Source: Rhodospirillales bacterium 70-18
GTDB taxonomy: Bacteria; Pseudomonadota; Alphaproteobacteria; Acetobacterales; Acetobacteraceae
DNA length: 64,000 nt
Direction: 5' to 3'
Assembly (NCBI GenBank): GCA_001899585.1
Contig: MKWE01000053.1
Location: forward strand, 95,847 to 159,846
This document shows positions 1 through 8,614 of the stretch, piece by piece. The stretch's first letter is position 1, and each line of letters starts with the position of its first letter. The position numbers and the translations under genes were made by a program. The notes below the pieces were generated by a model. It was given only the letters and a program-made list of their open reading frames with translations, did not search any database and was not told the origin of the DNA.

Positions 1-141
1 GGAACGGGCGGCGAGGGTGCGGCGGCCGCGCGTATCGCGCAAGCCGGCCTGCCGCATCCTTTCCGCCGCCGCAAGCTGGTGCTATACGCTCCCGCCAACC
101 CGGACCGTCCGGCGCGGCGCCCCATGTACTGCCGCGAAGCG

Positions 142-1299
142 ATGACCGACGATCCTCCTCCGAACCCCGCCCTGCTCCCCGCCGGCCTGCGCGACCTGCT
201 GCCGCCCGAGGCCGAAACCGAGGCCGCGGCGGTGGAGGCGCTGATGGATGCCTTCGCCGCGCACGGCTACCAGCGGGTGAAGCCGCCATTGCTGGAGTTC
301 GAGGATTCGCTGCTCGCCGGCTCCGGCGCCGCGGTGGCCGACCAGACCTTCCGCATGATGGACCCGGACACGCGCCGCATGATGGGCGTGCGGGCGGACA
401 TGACGCCGCAGGTGGCCCGCATCGCCACCACCCGTCTGGGCCATATGCCGCGCCCGCTGCGCCTGTCCTATGCCGGGCAATGCCTGCGCGTGCACGCCAG
501 CCAGCTCGCCCCCGACCGCCAGCTGGCGCAGGCGGGCATCGAGTTGATCGGCCATGACAGCCCGGCCGCCGATGCCGAGATCGTGCTGGTCGCCGCCGAG
601 GCGCTCGCCGCGATGGGCCTGCGCGCGCTGTCGATCGACCTCACCATGCCCAACCTGGTGCCCACCCTGCTGGACGAGGCGGGCATGGCTCCTGAGGCGC
701 GGGCGCGGCTGGCCCGCGCACTGGACCGCAAGGACGCGGCCGCCGTGGCCGAGCGCGGCGGGCCGCTCGCCGGCACGCTGACCGACCTGCTGCTGGCCGC
801 CGGCCCCGCCGAGCGCGCCCTGGCCGCCCTGGCCGCCGCGGCACTCAGCCCCGGCGCCCGCGTGCATGCCGACCGGCTGGCCCGCACGGTCGCGGCGATC
901 CACGCCACCGCGCCCACGCTGAAGCTGACGGTGGACCCGGTGGAGTTCCGCGGCCTGCGTTACCACACCGGCGTCTGCATGACCCTCTACGCCCCTGGCC
1001 GGCACGAGGAATTGGGCCGCGGCGGCCGCTACATCTGCGGCGAGGCGGAGCCGGCCACCGGCCTGACCCTGTATCCCGACGCGGTGCTGCGCGCCGTCCC
1101 GGCACGGCAGGCCCGCCCGCGCGCCTACCTGCCCGCCGGCACCGGCGTGGCGCAGGCCGCGGCGTTGCGCGGGCAGGGTTTCGCCACCGTCGCCGCACTG
1201 GACGCCGCCGCCGATCCGCGCGCCGAAGCCCTGCGCCTTGGCTGCACGCATATCCTGGCCGCGAACGGCCGCGCCGCACCGCTTGAACCAACGGAGTAA
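142..1299 (+). CDS. hisZ: ATP phosphoribosyltransferase regulatory subunit HisZ
   Basis: HisZ is a catalytically inactive class II HisRS paralogue that pairs with short-form HisG, the first enzyme of histidine synthesis in the cytoplasm. The 385-residue product keeps the HisRS-like core: '[13 protein letters not shown]' near the N-terminus, then '[13 protein letters not shown]' and 'LSYAGQCLR' in the motif 2 region. It lacks an anticodon-binding domain. I chose the ATG at 142 (MTDDPPP) because an upstream in-frame ATG at 79 adds 21 residues of non-family sequence. purA starts 5 bases after the stop, so the two are probably cotranscribed, a common alphaproteobacterial pairing. No hisG is in the window. 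Bases 1-141 show no gene I can support. Confidence 0.93.
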   Translation: MTDDPPPNPALLPAGLRDLLPPEAETEAAAVEALMDAFAAHGYQRVKPPLLEFEDSLLAGSGAAVADQTFRMMDPDTRRMMGVRADMTPQVARIATTRLGHMPRPLRLSYAGQCLRVHASQLAPDRQLAQAGIELIGHDSPAADAEIVLVAAEALAAMGLRALSIDLTMPNLVPTLLDEAGMAPEARARLARALDRKDAAAVAERGGPLAGTLTDLLLAAGPAERALAALAAAALSPGARVHADRLARTVAAIHATAPTLKLTVDPVEFRGLRYHTGVCMTLYAPGRHEELGRGGRYICGEAEPATGLTLYPDAVLRAVPARQARPRAYLPAGTGVAQAAALRGQGFATVAALDAAADPRAEALRLGCTHILAANGRAAPLEPTE

Positions 1300-1304
1300 C
1301 GCTG

Positions 1305-2594
<1,290 letters not shown>

Positions 2595-2608
2595 CGCCGC
2601 CGATCGCG

Positions 2609-2638
2609 TGCCGGCTGTGACGCAGGTCACAGCCGGCA
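2609..2638. promoter_or_regulatory. Hairpin containing a CRP-like palindrome
   Basis: Two perfect 13-base arms, TGCCGGCTGTGAC and GTCACAGCCGGCA, surround a GCAG loop. There is no T-run, so it is not a classical intrinsic terminator. The core TGTGA-N6-TCACA (2616-2631) matches the CRP/FNR-family operator consensus exactly. Its centre at about 2623.5 lies 41.5 bases before a TSS predicted from a weak TATGGA -10 at 2653-2658. That is class II activator geometry for the gene at 2689. A role in ending purA transcription cannot be excluded. Confidence 0.45.
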
Positions 2639-2688
2639 TGATCCGGCGGGGCTATGGATGGTTCCCACAGTAGCACCGGGGAACCATC

Positions 2689-3126
2689 ATGATCTGCCAG
2701 GACCGCGCCGCGCACATGAGCCAGGACCGCGCAGCGCACATGAGCCAGGACCGCGCCGCGCACATGAGCCAGGACCGCGCAGCGCACGAGGCCACCCTCG
2801 CCACCAGCGTGGTCGCCTTTCCCGAGGTGCACCGCCGCCCGCTGCCCGCCAGCGCGCGCCGGCTGACGCTGCGCGACCGGGTGGAGGCGATGCGTTGGGC
2901 CGACACGGTGCACCCGTACGGCATCAGCCGCGCCGCCATCCATTCGGGCGGCGACCCGAATATCGGCGACTTCATCCTGATCTACCTGACCGGGGCGCTG
3001 TGGGCCTCATGGGTGGTCGGCTGCAAGCCGGCCGGCTACTGCGTGTGGCGGGCCGGCAGCGGCGCCGACCTGGGCTGCTTCGCCACGCTGCCGCTGGCGC
3101 TGGCGGCGGTGGAGGCGCTGGTCTGA
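2689..3126 (+). CDS. Small protein with N-terminal MSQDRAAH tandem repeats
   Basis: I do not recognise this 145-residue protein. Residues 1-33 are four near-copies of an 8-residue unit, MSQDRAAH, the first slightly degenerate. The rest is a globular part ('LTLRDRVEAMRWADTVHPYGISRAAIH') and a hydrophobic stretch at about residues 100-117 ('ILIYLTGALWASWVVG') that could be one membrane segment, with two cysteines in 'CKPAGYC'. Codon use and third-position GC fit a real gene, and 'GGGGAA' precedes the ATG. A CRP-like palindrome lies about 60 bases upstream. Each repeat unit begins with ATG, so the true initiation codon within the repeat is uncertain. Confidence 0.6.
   Translation: MICQDRAAHMSQDRAAHMSQDRAAHMSQDRAAHEATLATSVVAFPEVHRRPLPASARRLTLRDRVEAMRWADTVHPYGISRAAIHSGGDPNIGDFILIYLTGALWASWVVGCKPAGYCVWRAGSGADLGCFATLPLALAAVEALV
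2695..2787 (+). repeat. 24-bp in-frame tandem repeat, about 4 copies
   Basis: The unit ATG AGC CAG GAC CGC GC(C/A) GCG CAC is repeated head-to-tail. Copies start at 2716, 2740 and 2764, after a degenerate first copy at 2695. They alternate C and A at one third-codon position, suggesting expansion by pairs. The period is a multiple of three, so copy-number change keeps the reading frame. Confidence 0.9.
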
Positions 3127-3163
3127 GCCGAGCGCTCCCCCCCATGCCGCCCACGCCGCCCGC

Positions 3164-4960
3164 TCAGCCGGTGTGGTGCACCGGGGCCAGGGCGTGCACG
3201 GGGGTGGCGAGGCCCTCCATCCGGGCCTTGAGCTGCAGGGCCAGGTAGCGGGAATAATGCCGCGACTGCGCCAGGTTGCCGCCGTGGAACCACAGGCCGG
3301 GCTGTCGGGTGGGTTTCCACATGTTGCGCAACTCGCCCTCCCACGGCCCCGGATCGCGGGCGGTGCCGGAGCCGAGGCCCCAGCACATGCCCACGCGGTC
3401 CGCCACCTCCGGCGAGATCAGCTCGGCCGCCCAGCCGTTCATCGAGCCGTAGCCGGTGGCGTAGACGATGAGGTCGGCGGCGAGTTCGCTGCCATCGTTC
3501 AGCAGCACGCCGGTGGCGGTCACCTCGGCCACCTCCACGCCGCTGCGCAGCTTGATGCCGCCGTTCATGATCAGCTCGCTGGCGCCGACATCGATGTAGT
3601 AGCCGGAGCCGCGGCGCAGGTATTTCATCGACAGGCCGGAGCCGTCCTCGCCGAAATCCAGCATGAAGCCGGCGGCCGCCAGCCGCTCGTAGAACGCCGC
3701 GTCCTCGCGACGGATCTGCTCGGTTGCCGGGATCTGGAATTGCGCCGCCAGCGCGTAGGGGATGTTGGCCACGCTGAGGTCGGCGATGTCGGTGGTGATG
3801 CCGCGGGCCAGCGCCGCCTCGGAATACAGCCCCGCCATGCCGAGCCGGCGCAGGGTTGCCGCCCGGATCACCGTGGTGGCCGAGCGCTGCACCATGGTGA
3901 CGTCGGCGTCGTGCTCCCACAGATCGGCGCAGATGTCGTGCGCCGAGTTGTTGGAGCCGATCACCACGCATTTCTTGCCGGCGAAGCCCTCGCCGCCGGG
4001 GTGGCGGCTGGAATGGTGCTGGAGGCCGGCGAAGCGCTCCATGCCCTTGTAGCGGGGCAGGTTGGGCACGCCGGACATGCCGGTGGCCAGCACGAGATGC
4101 TGCGGCCGCAGCGTCACCTCCCGGCCTTCGCGCAGGGCGGTGACGGTCCATTCGCCGGCGGCCTCGTCATAGGCGGCGTGGCGGACCTTGGTGCCGCCCC
4201 AGTAGTCCAGCTCCATCACCCGCGTGTACATCTCCAGCCAGTCGCCCAGCTTGTCCTTGGGCGTGTAGACCGGCCAGTGCTCGGGGAAGGGGAGGTAGGG
4301 CATGTGGTCGTACCAGACCGGGTCGTGCAGGCAGAGCGACTTGTAGCGCCGGCGCCAGGCGTCGCCGGGGCGGGGGTGGCGGTCCAGGATCAGCGCCGGC
4401 ACGCCCAGCCGCTTCAGCCGCGCGCCCAGGCCGATGCCGCCCTGGCCGCCGCCGACCACCAGCACATAGGGCTGGGTGGTGGCGCCGAGTGCCGCCGCCT
4501 CCGCCGCGCGGGTTTCCTGCCAGGTGCGGCGGTGCTTGAAGGCGCCGTGCTGGACGCCCTCCTCGCGGGTGAGGCCCTGGCGCTCCTCGAAGCCCTTCAG
4601 CTCGCGCAGGGCGGTCAGCAGGGTCCAGCAGCGGCCGTCGCGCAGCCGCAGATGGCCGCGCCCGCGCCCGGCCGCCGTCTCGAAGGTGAGCCAGGCCTGG
4701 GTGACGCCCTCGGCCCGCTCGGCGGCGCCGTCGATGGCCCAGTTTGCGGGCGCGGTGTGCGCCAGCGTGTCGGCCAGCATCGCCGCGATGCCGGCCGGGC
4801 CGTCGAAGGTGGCGATGTTCCAGGTGAAGGCGACCAGGTCGCGCCAGTGGCCGTCCGGGGCGAACCGCCCGGCGGCGGCGGCGATGTCACCGCGCCGCAG
4901 CGCGTCGGCGAAGGCCTGGAGCCAATCGGTTGCGTGCTGGGTGGCGTCGTCCTGGGTCAT
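3164..4960 (-). CDS. Flavin-containing monooxygenase with N-terminal NTF2-like domain
   Basis: The 598-residue protein has two parts. Residues 1 to about 130 resemble an NTF2/SnoaL-like domain ('WLQAFADALRRGDIAAAAGRF'). About residue 165 onward is a class B flavoprotein monooxygenase. FAD and NADPH Rossmann motifs are visible: 'VVGGGQGGIGLGARL' for FAD and 'VIGSNNSAHD' for NADPH. Between them is an FMO-type 'FAGLQHHSSRH' signature. Such proteins oxygenate small ketones, amines or indole-pyruvate-like substrates; the substrate cannot be read here. I chose the start at 4960 because the extra 37 residues upstream look non-coding. It is divergent from the VOC/hydrolase pair at 5197. Confidence 0.85.
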   Translation of the reverse strand: MTQDDATQHATDWLQAFADALRRGDIAAAAGRFAPDGHWRDLVAFTWNIATFDGPAGIAAMLADTLAHTAPANWAIDGAAERAEGVTQAWLTFETAAGRGRGHLRLRDGRCWTLLTALRELKGFEERQGLTREEGVQHGAFKHRRTWQETRAAEAAALGATTQPYVLVVGGGQGGIGLGARLKRLGVPALILDRHPRPGDAWRRRYKSLCLHDPVWYDHMPYLPFPEHWPVYTPKDKLGDWLEMYTRVMELDYWGGTKVRHAAYDEAAGEWTVTALREGREVTLRPQHLVLATGMSGVPNLPRYKGMERFAGLQHHSSRHPGGEGFAGKKCVVIGSNNSAHDICADLWEHDADVTMVQRSATTVIRAATLRRLGMAGLYSEAALARGITTDIADLSVANIPYALAAQFQIPATEQIRREDAAFYERLAAAGFMLDFGEDGSGLSMKYLRRGSGYYIDVGASELIMNGGIKLRSGVEVAEVTATGVLLNDGSELAADLIVYATGYGSMNGWAAELISPEVADRVGMCWGLGSGTARDPGPWEGELRNMWKPTRQPGLWFHGGNLAQSRHYSRYLALQLKARMEGLATPVHALAPVHHTG

Positions 4961-5032
4961 GCCGGCTCGGTGCGTTGTTGTGGAGGGCGGCAGGGTAACG
5001 TGGCCGGGCAGCGGCGGTAAGCCCGCGGCTGG

Positions 5033-5080
5033 CGCCAGAGCGTGATGGCCGCTGAAGGAAGCGATCATCACGCTCTGGCG
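5033..5080. repeat. Extragenic palindrome with a third half-copy downstream
   Basis: Perfect 14-base inverted arms, CGCCAGAGCGTGAT (5033-5046) and ATCACGCTCTGGCG (5067-5080), flank a 20-base loop. A further direct half-copy, ACCACGCTCTGGC, ends at 5140. The element sits in the divergent intergenic region between the monooxygenase and the VOC gene. It could be a dispersed extragenic palindrome or operator half-sites. Confidence 0.6.
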
Positions 5081-5196
5081 GTTGCTTTGTTGCGTGATTC
5101 AGACATCTGGTGAGTCCACCTCCGGTCACCACGCTCTGGCTGGATCAAACATCCGGCCGGTTGGTATGCTCGGCGCGCATCCAGGGAGAACGCCGC

Positions 5197-5619
5197 ATGA
5201 CCGCACCCCGCCCGACATTTGCCGGCGACGTCACCGTCGCGCAGATCCGCGTCGCGCGGCCCACCGACCAGCTGGAGGAGGTGGTGCGCTTCTACCGCGA
5301 CGGGCTGGGGCTGGCCGAGCTTGGCGGCTTCAGCGGCCATGCGGGGTATGACGGGGTGATGCTGGGGCTGCCGGACCGGGCCTGCCACCTGGAGTTCACC
5401 CGCCACGAACACGGCAGCCCGTGCCCGGCGCCGAGTGCCGACAACCTGCTGGTGCTCTACATTCCCGACCCGGCCGATTTCGCGGCGATGCGGGTGCGGA
5501 TGGAGGCGCTGGGGGTGCGCCCGGTGCCGCCGGAGAACCCGTACTGGCGGGAGCGCGGCCTGACCTATGCCGACCCGGATGGCTGGCGGGTGGTGCTGTG
5601 CCGGACCTCCGGGATATGA
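5197..5619 (+). CDS. VOC-family (glyoxalase/dioxygenase-like) protein
   Basis: This 140-residue protein has a single vicinal-oxygen-chelate fold. It opens with 'QIRVARPTDQLEEVVRFYRDGLGL', the classic first beta-alpha unit, and ends with 'YADPDGWRVVLCR'. 'HLEFTRHEHG' and the C-terminal strand could supply metal ligands. The start at 5197 is preceded by 'AGGGAGAA'. The stop overlaps the start of the epoxide hydrolase (ATGA), implying translational coupling. Members may be glyoxalases, extradiol-type enzymes or resistance proteins; the coupled hydrolase suggests detoxification or catabolism of a small electrophile. Confidence 0.85.
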   Translation: MTAPRPTFAGDVTVAQIRVARPTDQLEEVVRFYRDGLGLAELGGFSGHAGYDGVMLGLPDRACHLEFTRHEHGSPCPAPSADNLLVLYIPDPADFAAMRVRMEALGVRPVPPENPYWRERGLTYADPDGWRVVLCRTSGI

Positions 5620-6770
5620 GCGCGGTGGCAGGCGGCGGCCCGCTGCCCGCCGGCGTGCTGCCGGCGGGCATCCGTGCCCGCATGGTGCCGGGCATCAACG
5701 GGCTGGACATGCATGTGCTGGAGGCCGGCTTCGAAACCCCGGGCCGGCCCTGCCTGCTGCTGCTGCACGGCTTTCCGGAACTCGCCTATAGCTGGCGCAA
5801 GGTGATGCCGGCGCTGGCCGGGGCCGGCTACCACGTGATCGCGCCCGACCAGCGCGGCTATGGCCGCACCGCCGGCTGGGACGGCGACTATGACGGCGAC
5901 CTCGCCAGTTTCCGGCTGCTCAACCTGGTGCGCGACGCGCTGGGGCTGGTGGCGGCGTTCGGCTACCGGGAAGTGGCGGCGGTGGTGGGGCATGATTTCG
6001 GCGCCTCGGTGGCCGCCTGGTGCGCATTGCTGCGCCCGGACGTGTTCCGCGCCATGGTGCTGATGAGCGCGCCGTTCGCCGGGCCGCCGGCGCTGCCGTT
6101 CGCCACGCTGGACGTGCCGCCGGCCGCCCCCGCGCCGGACATCCATGCCGCCTTGGCCGCGCTGGAGCGGCCGCGCAAGCACTACCAGTGGTATTACTCC
6201 ACCCGCGAGGCCAATGCCGACATGTGGCGCCCGCCGCAGGGGCTGCACGCCTTCCTGCGCGGCTACTACCACCACAAGAGCGCCGACTGGCCGGGCAACC
6301 GCCCGTTCCGGCTGGCCGGCTGGACGGCCGGCGAACTGGCGAAGCTGCCGACCTACTACGTGATGGACCTCGGCCTGGACATGGCGGCGACGGTGGCCGC
6401 CGAGATGCCCTCGCCCGCCGCCATCGCCGCCTGCGCCTGGCTGCCGGAGCACGAACTGGCGGTCTATGCCGGCGAATACGCCCGCACCGGGTTCCAGGGT
6501 GGGCTGCAATGGTACCGCTGCCGCACCGGCGGGCGGTTCGTCGGCGAGCTGGAGGTGTTCGCCGGGCGGGCGATCGAGGTGCCGTCCTGCTTCATCGCCG
6601 GAGCCGCCGACTGGGGCATCGAGCAGTCGCCGGGGGCGCTGGAACAGATGCGGGCCACCGCCTGCACGGCGATGCGCGGCTGCCACCTGGTGCCGGAGGC
6701 CGGGCACTGGGTGCAGCAGGAGCAGCCGGGCGAGGTGCTGCGACTACTGCTGGGGTTCCTGGCCGGCTGA
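5616..6770 (+). CDS. Alpha/beta hydrolase, epoxide hydrolase type
   Basis: The 384-residue protein has the epoxide-hydrolase pattern: oxyanion-hole 'HGFP' at 51-54, 'APDQRGYGRT' at 77-85, nucleophile elbow 'GHDFGA' with Asp127, and base His364 in 'EAGHWVQQEQP'. An Asp nucleophile with HGFP fits soluble epoxide hydrolases and haloacetate-dehalogenase relatives rather than esterases. The start at 5616 gives an ATGA overlap with the VOC gene; an in-frame ATG at 5421 would run through that gene. The 3' end overlaps the convergent YidB-like gene by 27 bases. Confidence 0.9.
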   Translation: MSAVAGGGPLPAGVLPAGIRARMVPGINGLDMHVLEAGFETPGRPCLLLLHGFPELAYSWRKVMPALAGAGYHVIAPDQRGYGRTAGWDGDYDGDLASFRLLNLVRDALGLVAAFGYREVAAVVGHDFGASVAAWCALLRPDVFRAMVLMSAPFAGPPALPFATLDVPPAAPAPDIHAALAALERPRKHYQWYYSTREANADMWRPPQGLHAFLRGYYHHKSADWPGNRPFRLAGWTAGELAKLPTYYVMDLGLDMAATVAAEMPSPAAIAACAWLPEHELAVYAGEYARTGFQGGLQWYRCRTGGRFVGELEVFAGRAIEVPSCFIAGAADWGIEQSPGALEQMRATACTAMRGCHLVPEAGHWVQQEQPGEVLRLLLGFLAG

Positions 6771-7106
6771 CAGGGTGGGCCGGGCGCGATGCACCGCGGC
6801 CGGCAGCAGCCGGGTCAGGCGCAGCAGGAACTCGCCGCAGGGCAGGCCGGCCGTCTCAGCCAGCGCCTCCACCCGCCGCCAGCCCAGCGCGCGGCGCAGC
6901 GTGCGGACGGTGACCGGCCGGCGCGGCCCGTCGCTGAGCCAGGAGGCGAACACAGCACCCGCGCCCAGCGCCGCGAACCGGGCGGCGAGGCGCTGGCGCG
7001 CGCCGAATTGCTCGTCGAGCAGGGCGGCGATTGCGGCCCCCATCGGGGTGATGGCGACAGGGGACGGTCTTGGTATGTCGGGGGTCGGGTTGCGGACCGG
7101 CTGCAT
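6744..7106 (-). CDS. YidB-like (DUF937) protein
   Basis: This 120-residue protein resembles the YidB/DUF937 family. The C-terminal half follows its pattern: 'FASWLSDGPRRPVTVRTLRRALG', then a helix 'VEALAETAGLPCGEFLLRLTRLLP'. The family's function is unknown. The start at 7106 has a good 'GGGAGAG' Shine-Dalgarno. An FNR-type box at 7181-7194 is centred 41.5 bases upstream of the TSS predicted from a GATAAG -10 at 7153-7158. Induction by an FNR/FixK-class regulator is therefore plausible. It overlaps the 3' end of the hydrolase gene tail to tail. Confidence 0.7.
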   Translation of the reverse strand: MQPVRNPTPDIPRPSPVAITPMGAAIAALLDEQFGARQRLAARFAALGAGAVFASWLSDGPRRPVTVRTLRRALGWRRVEALAETAGLPCGEFLLRLTRLLPAAVHRARPTLSAGQEPQQ

Positions 7107-7180
7107 CTGAGGCTCTCCCGTGCTGGCCGGAGCGGGTCGGCGCCAGTGATTTCTTATCGCACGACTCGGCCTGGCGGGTG

Positions 7181-7194
7181 TTGACCTGAATCAA
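7181..7194. promoter_or_regulatory. FNR/FixK-type box
   Basis: TTGACCTGAATCAA fits the FNR/FixK/Anr consensus TTGA(T/C)-N4-(A/G)TCAA. It lies in the divergent region between the YidB-like gene (start 7106) and the ATP-grasp-like gene (start 7271). Class II spacing is best toward the YidB-like gene; the plus-strand -10 candidate near 7219 is weaker. Confidence 0.6.
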
Positions 7195-7270
7195 GACCGG
7201 CGGCCTCGCTCATCGGATGTTTACCCCTTGCCGCGACGATGACGGCCGGTGCGGAGACGGAGGGGGTGGC

Positions 7271-8614
7271 ATGACATATGCCCTGCGCGGCGCGGGCCTG
7301 CCGATGCTCAGCGAGGATTGCGTGCCGCCGAGCGTGTGCGGCGTGGCCGACCTCGCGGATTTCGCCTACCAGGAGCACGGCTTCGCTGAACTGATCGCGC
7401 GGGTGGACCGGTTCCATGCCGGCAGCGATCCGCATGGCGAGGACCCGGCGCACGTCCATGACACCGGGATCGCCTGCCAACTGGCGTTCCGCTGCGCCGA
7501 GGGGCTGGCGTTGCAGGACCTGGCGCTGGACCGCTGCCAGCTCTACCGGGTGCGCGCCGGGGTGGCCCAAGATCGGGTAGCCCAAGATCGGGTAGCCCAA
7601 GATCGGGGGGGCCAAGATCGGGTGGGCCGGCGCGGGACGTTGCGGGTGCTGGCGCTGGTCGGGCCCGGGGCGCTGATGGTCAACACGCCGATCGACTTCC
7701 TCACCCGCTACCTCGATGTGCGGCTGGACCTTCTGTATGTGTTGCCGGACCGGCCGTTGCCGCCGGTGGTGCCGGAGCATGACGTGGCGTTCTTCGCGCT
7801 GGGCGAGGCGGATCCGCCGATGCTCGCCCGGCTGCGCGCGTTGTTCGCCGCCTGGCCGCGCCCGGCGCAAAACGACCCCGGGTTTCTGCCGATGCTGGCG
7901 CGCGACACGCTGGCGCGGTCGCTGGCCGGGGTGGACGGGCTGTGCAGTCCGGCCGCGGTGGCGGTGAGCCGGGCGGAGCTCGAGGCGCATCTGCGGCAGG
8001 GGCTGGGGTGGAGGCAGGGGCGGCCGGTCGTGGGGTTCGACGGCGCGCGCGGGCTGTATCCGTGCCTGGTGCGGCCGGTGGACTCGCATGCCGGGCTCAG
8101 CCTGGCGCTGGCCCGCACGCCGGCGGAACTGGCGGAGTATCTGCGGTTCTCGTTCAAGGATGCGTTCTTCGTGACCGCGTTCGAGGACTATGCCGGGCCG
8201 GACGGGCTGTACCGGAAATCGCGCGTGGCGTTCGTCGACGGGGCGCCGTTCCTGTGCCACCACGCGACCTCGCGGAACTGGATGGTGCATTACCTGAATG
8301 CCGGGATGACCGGCTCGGCGGCGAGGCGGGCGGAGGAGGCGAGCGCCATGGCCGGGTTCGACCACGGCTTCGCCCGCCGCCATGCGGGCGCCTTCGCGGC
8401 GCTGCACGAGCGGCTGGGGTTCGACTATTACCAGATCGACTGCGCCGAGACGCGCGACGGGCGGCTGCTGCTGTTCGAGGCGGACAGCGCGGCGATCGTG
8501 CACCTGATGGACCCACCGGCGCTGTTTCCCTACAAACCGCCGCAGATGCGCCGCGTGTTCGCGGCCTTCGACGCGATGCTGCGCCGGAGCGCCTCGTCCG
8601 GCGACGGGGCCTAG
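7271..8614 (+). CDS. ATP-grasp-like protein with AQDRV repeat insert
   Basis: The 447-residue protein resembles an uncharacterised alphaproteobacterial ATP-grasp-like family. The C-terminal half has 'CLVRPVDSHAG', 'FEDYAGPDGLYRKSRVAFVDG', 'NWMVHYLNAGM' and an acidic metal-binding-like 'GRLLLFEADSAAIVH'. The N-terminal half carries 'LRVLALVGPGALMVNTPIDF'. A VAQDR-type pentapeptide repeat interrupts residues about 98-119. The carboxylate-amine ligase substrate is unknown. The start at 7271 follows 'GGAGGGGG'; an in-frame start at 7217 is possible. The stop shares the palindrome CTAG (8611-8614) with the convergent glycosyltransferase. Confidence 0.65.
   Translation: MTYALRGAGLPMLSEDCVPPSVCGVADLADFAYQEHGFAELIARVDRFHAGSDPHGEDPAHVHDTGIACQLAFRCAEGLALQDLALDRCQLYRVRAGVAQDRVAQDRVAQDRGGQDRVGRRGTLRVLALVGPGALMVNTPIDFLTRYLDVRLDLLYVLPDRPLPPVVPEHDVAFFALGEADPPMLARLRALFAAWPRPAQNDPGFLPMLARDTLARSLAGVDGLCSPAAVAVSRAELEAHLRQGLGWRQGRPVVGFDGARGLYPCLVRPVDSHAGLSLALARTPAELAEYLRFSFKDAFFVTAFEDYAGPDGLYRKSRVAFVDGAPFLCHHATSRNWMVHYLNAGMTGSAARRAEEASAMAGFDHGFARRHAGAFAALHERLGFDYYQIDCAETRDGRLLLFEADSAAIVHLMDPPALFPYKPPQMRRVFAAFDAMLRRSASSGDGA
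7563..7627 (+). repeat. 15-bp in-frame tandem repeat, about 4 copies
   Basis: A 15-base unit, GCCCAAGATCGGGTA, recurs with GATCGG starting at 7571, 7586, 7601 and 7616; the last copies carry G-rich substitutions. It encodes a V/G-A/G-QDR pentapeptide within the ATP-grasp-like gene. The Gln-Asp-Arg core also occurs in the repeat of the gene at 2689, although the DNA units differ. Confidence 0.88.

Noticed and set aside
2695..2787. CRISPR-like array
   Set aside because: Units are contiguous with no unique spacers and keep a reading frame, so it is a coding tandem repeat.
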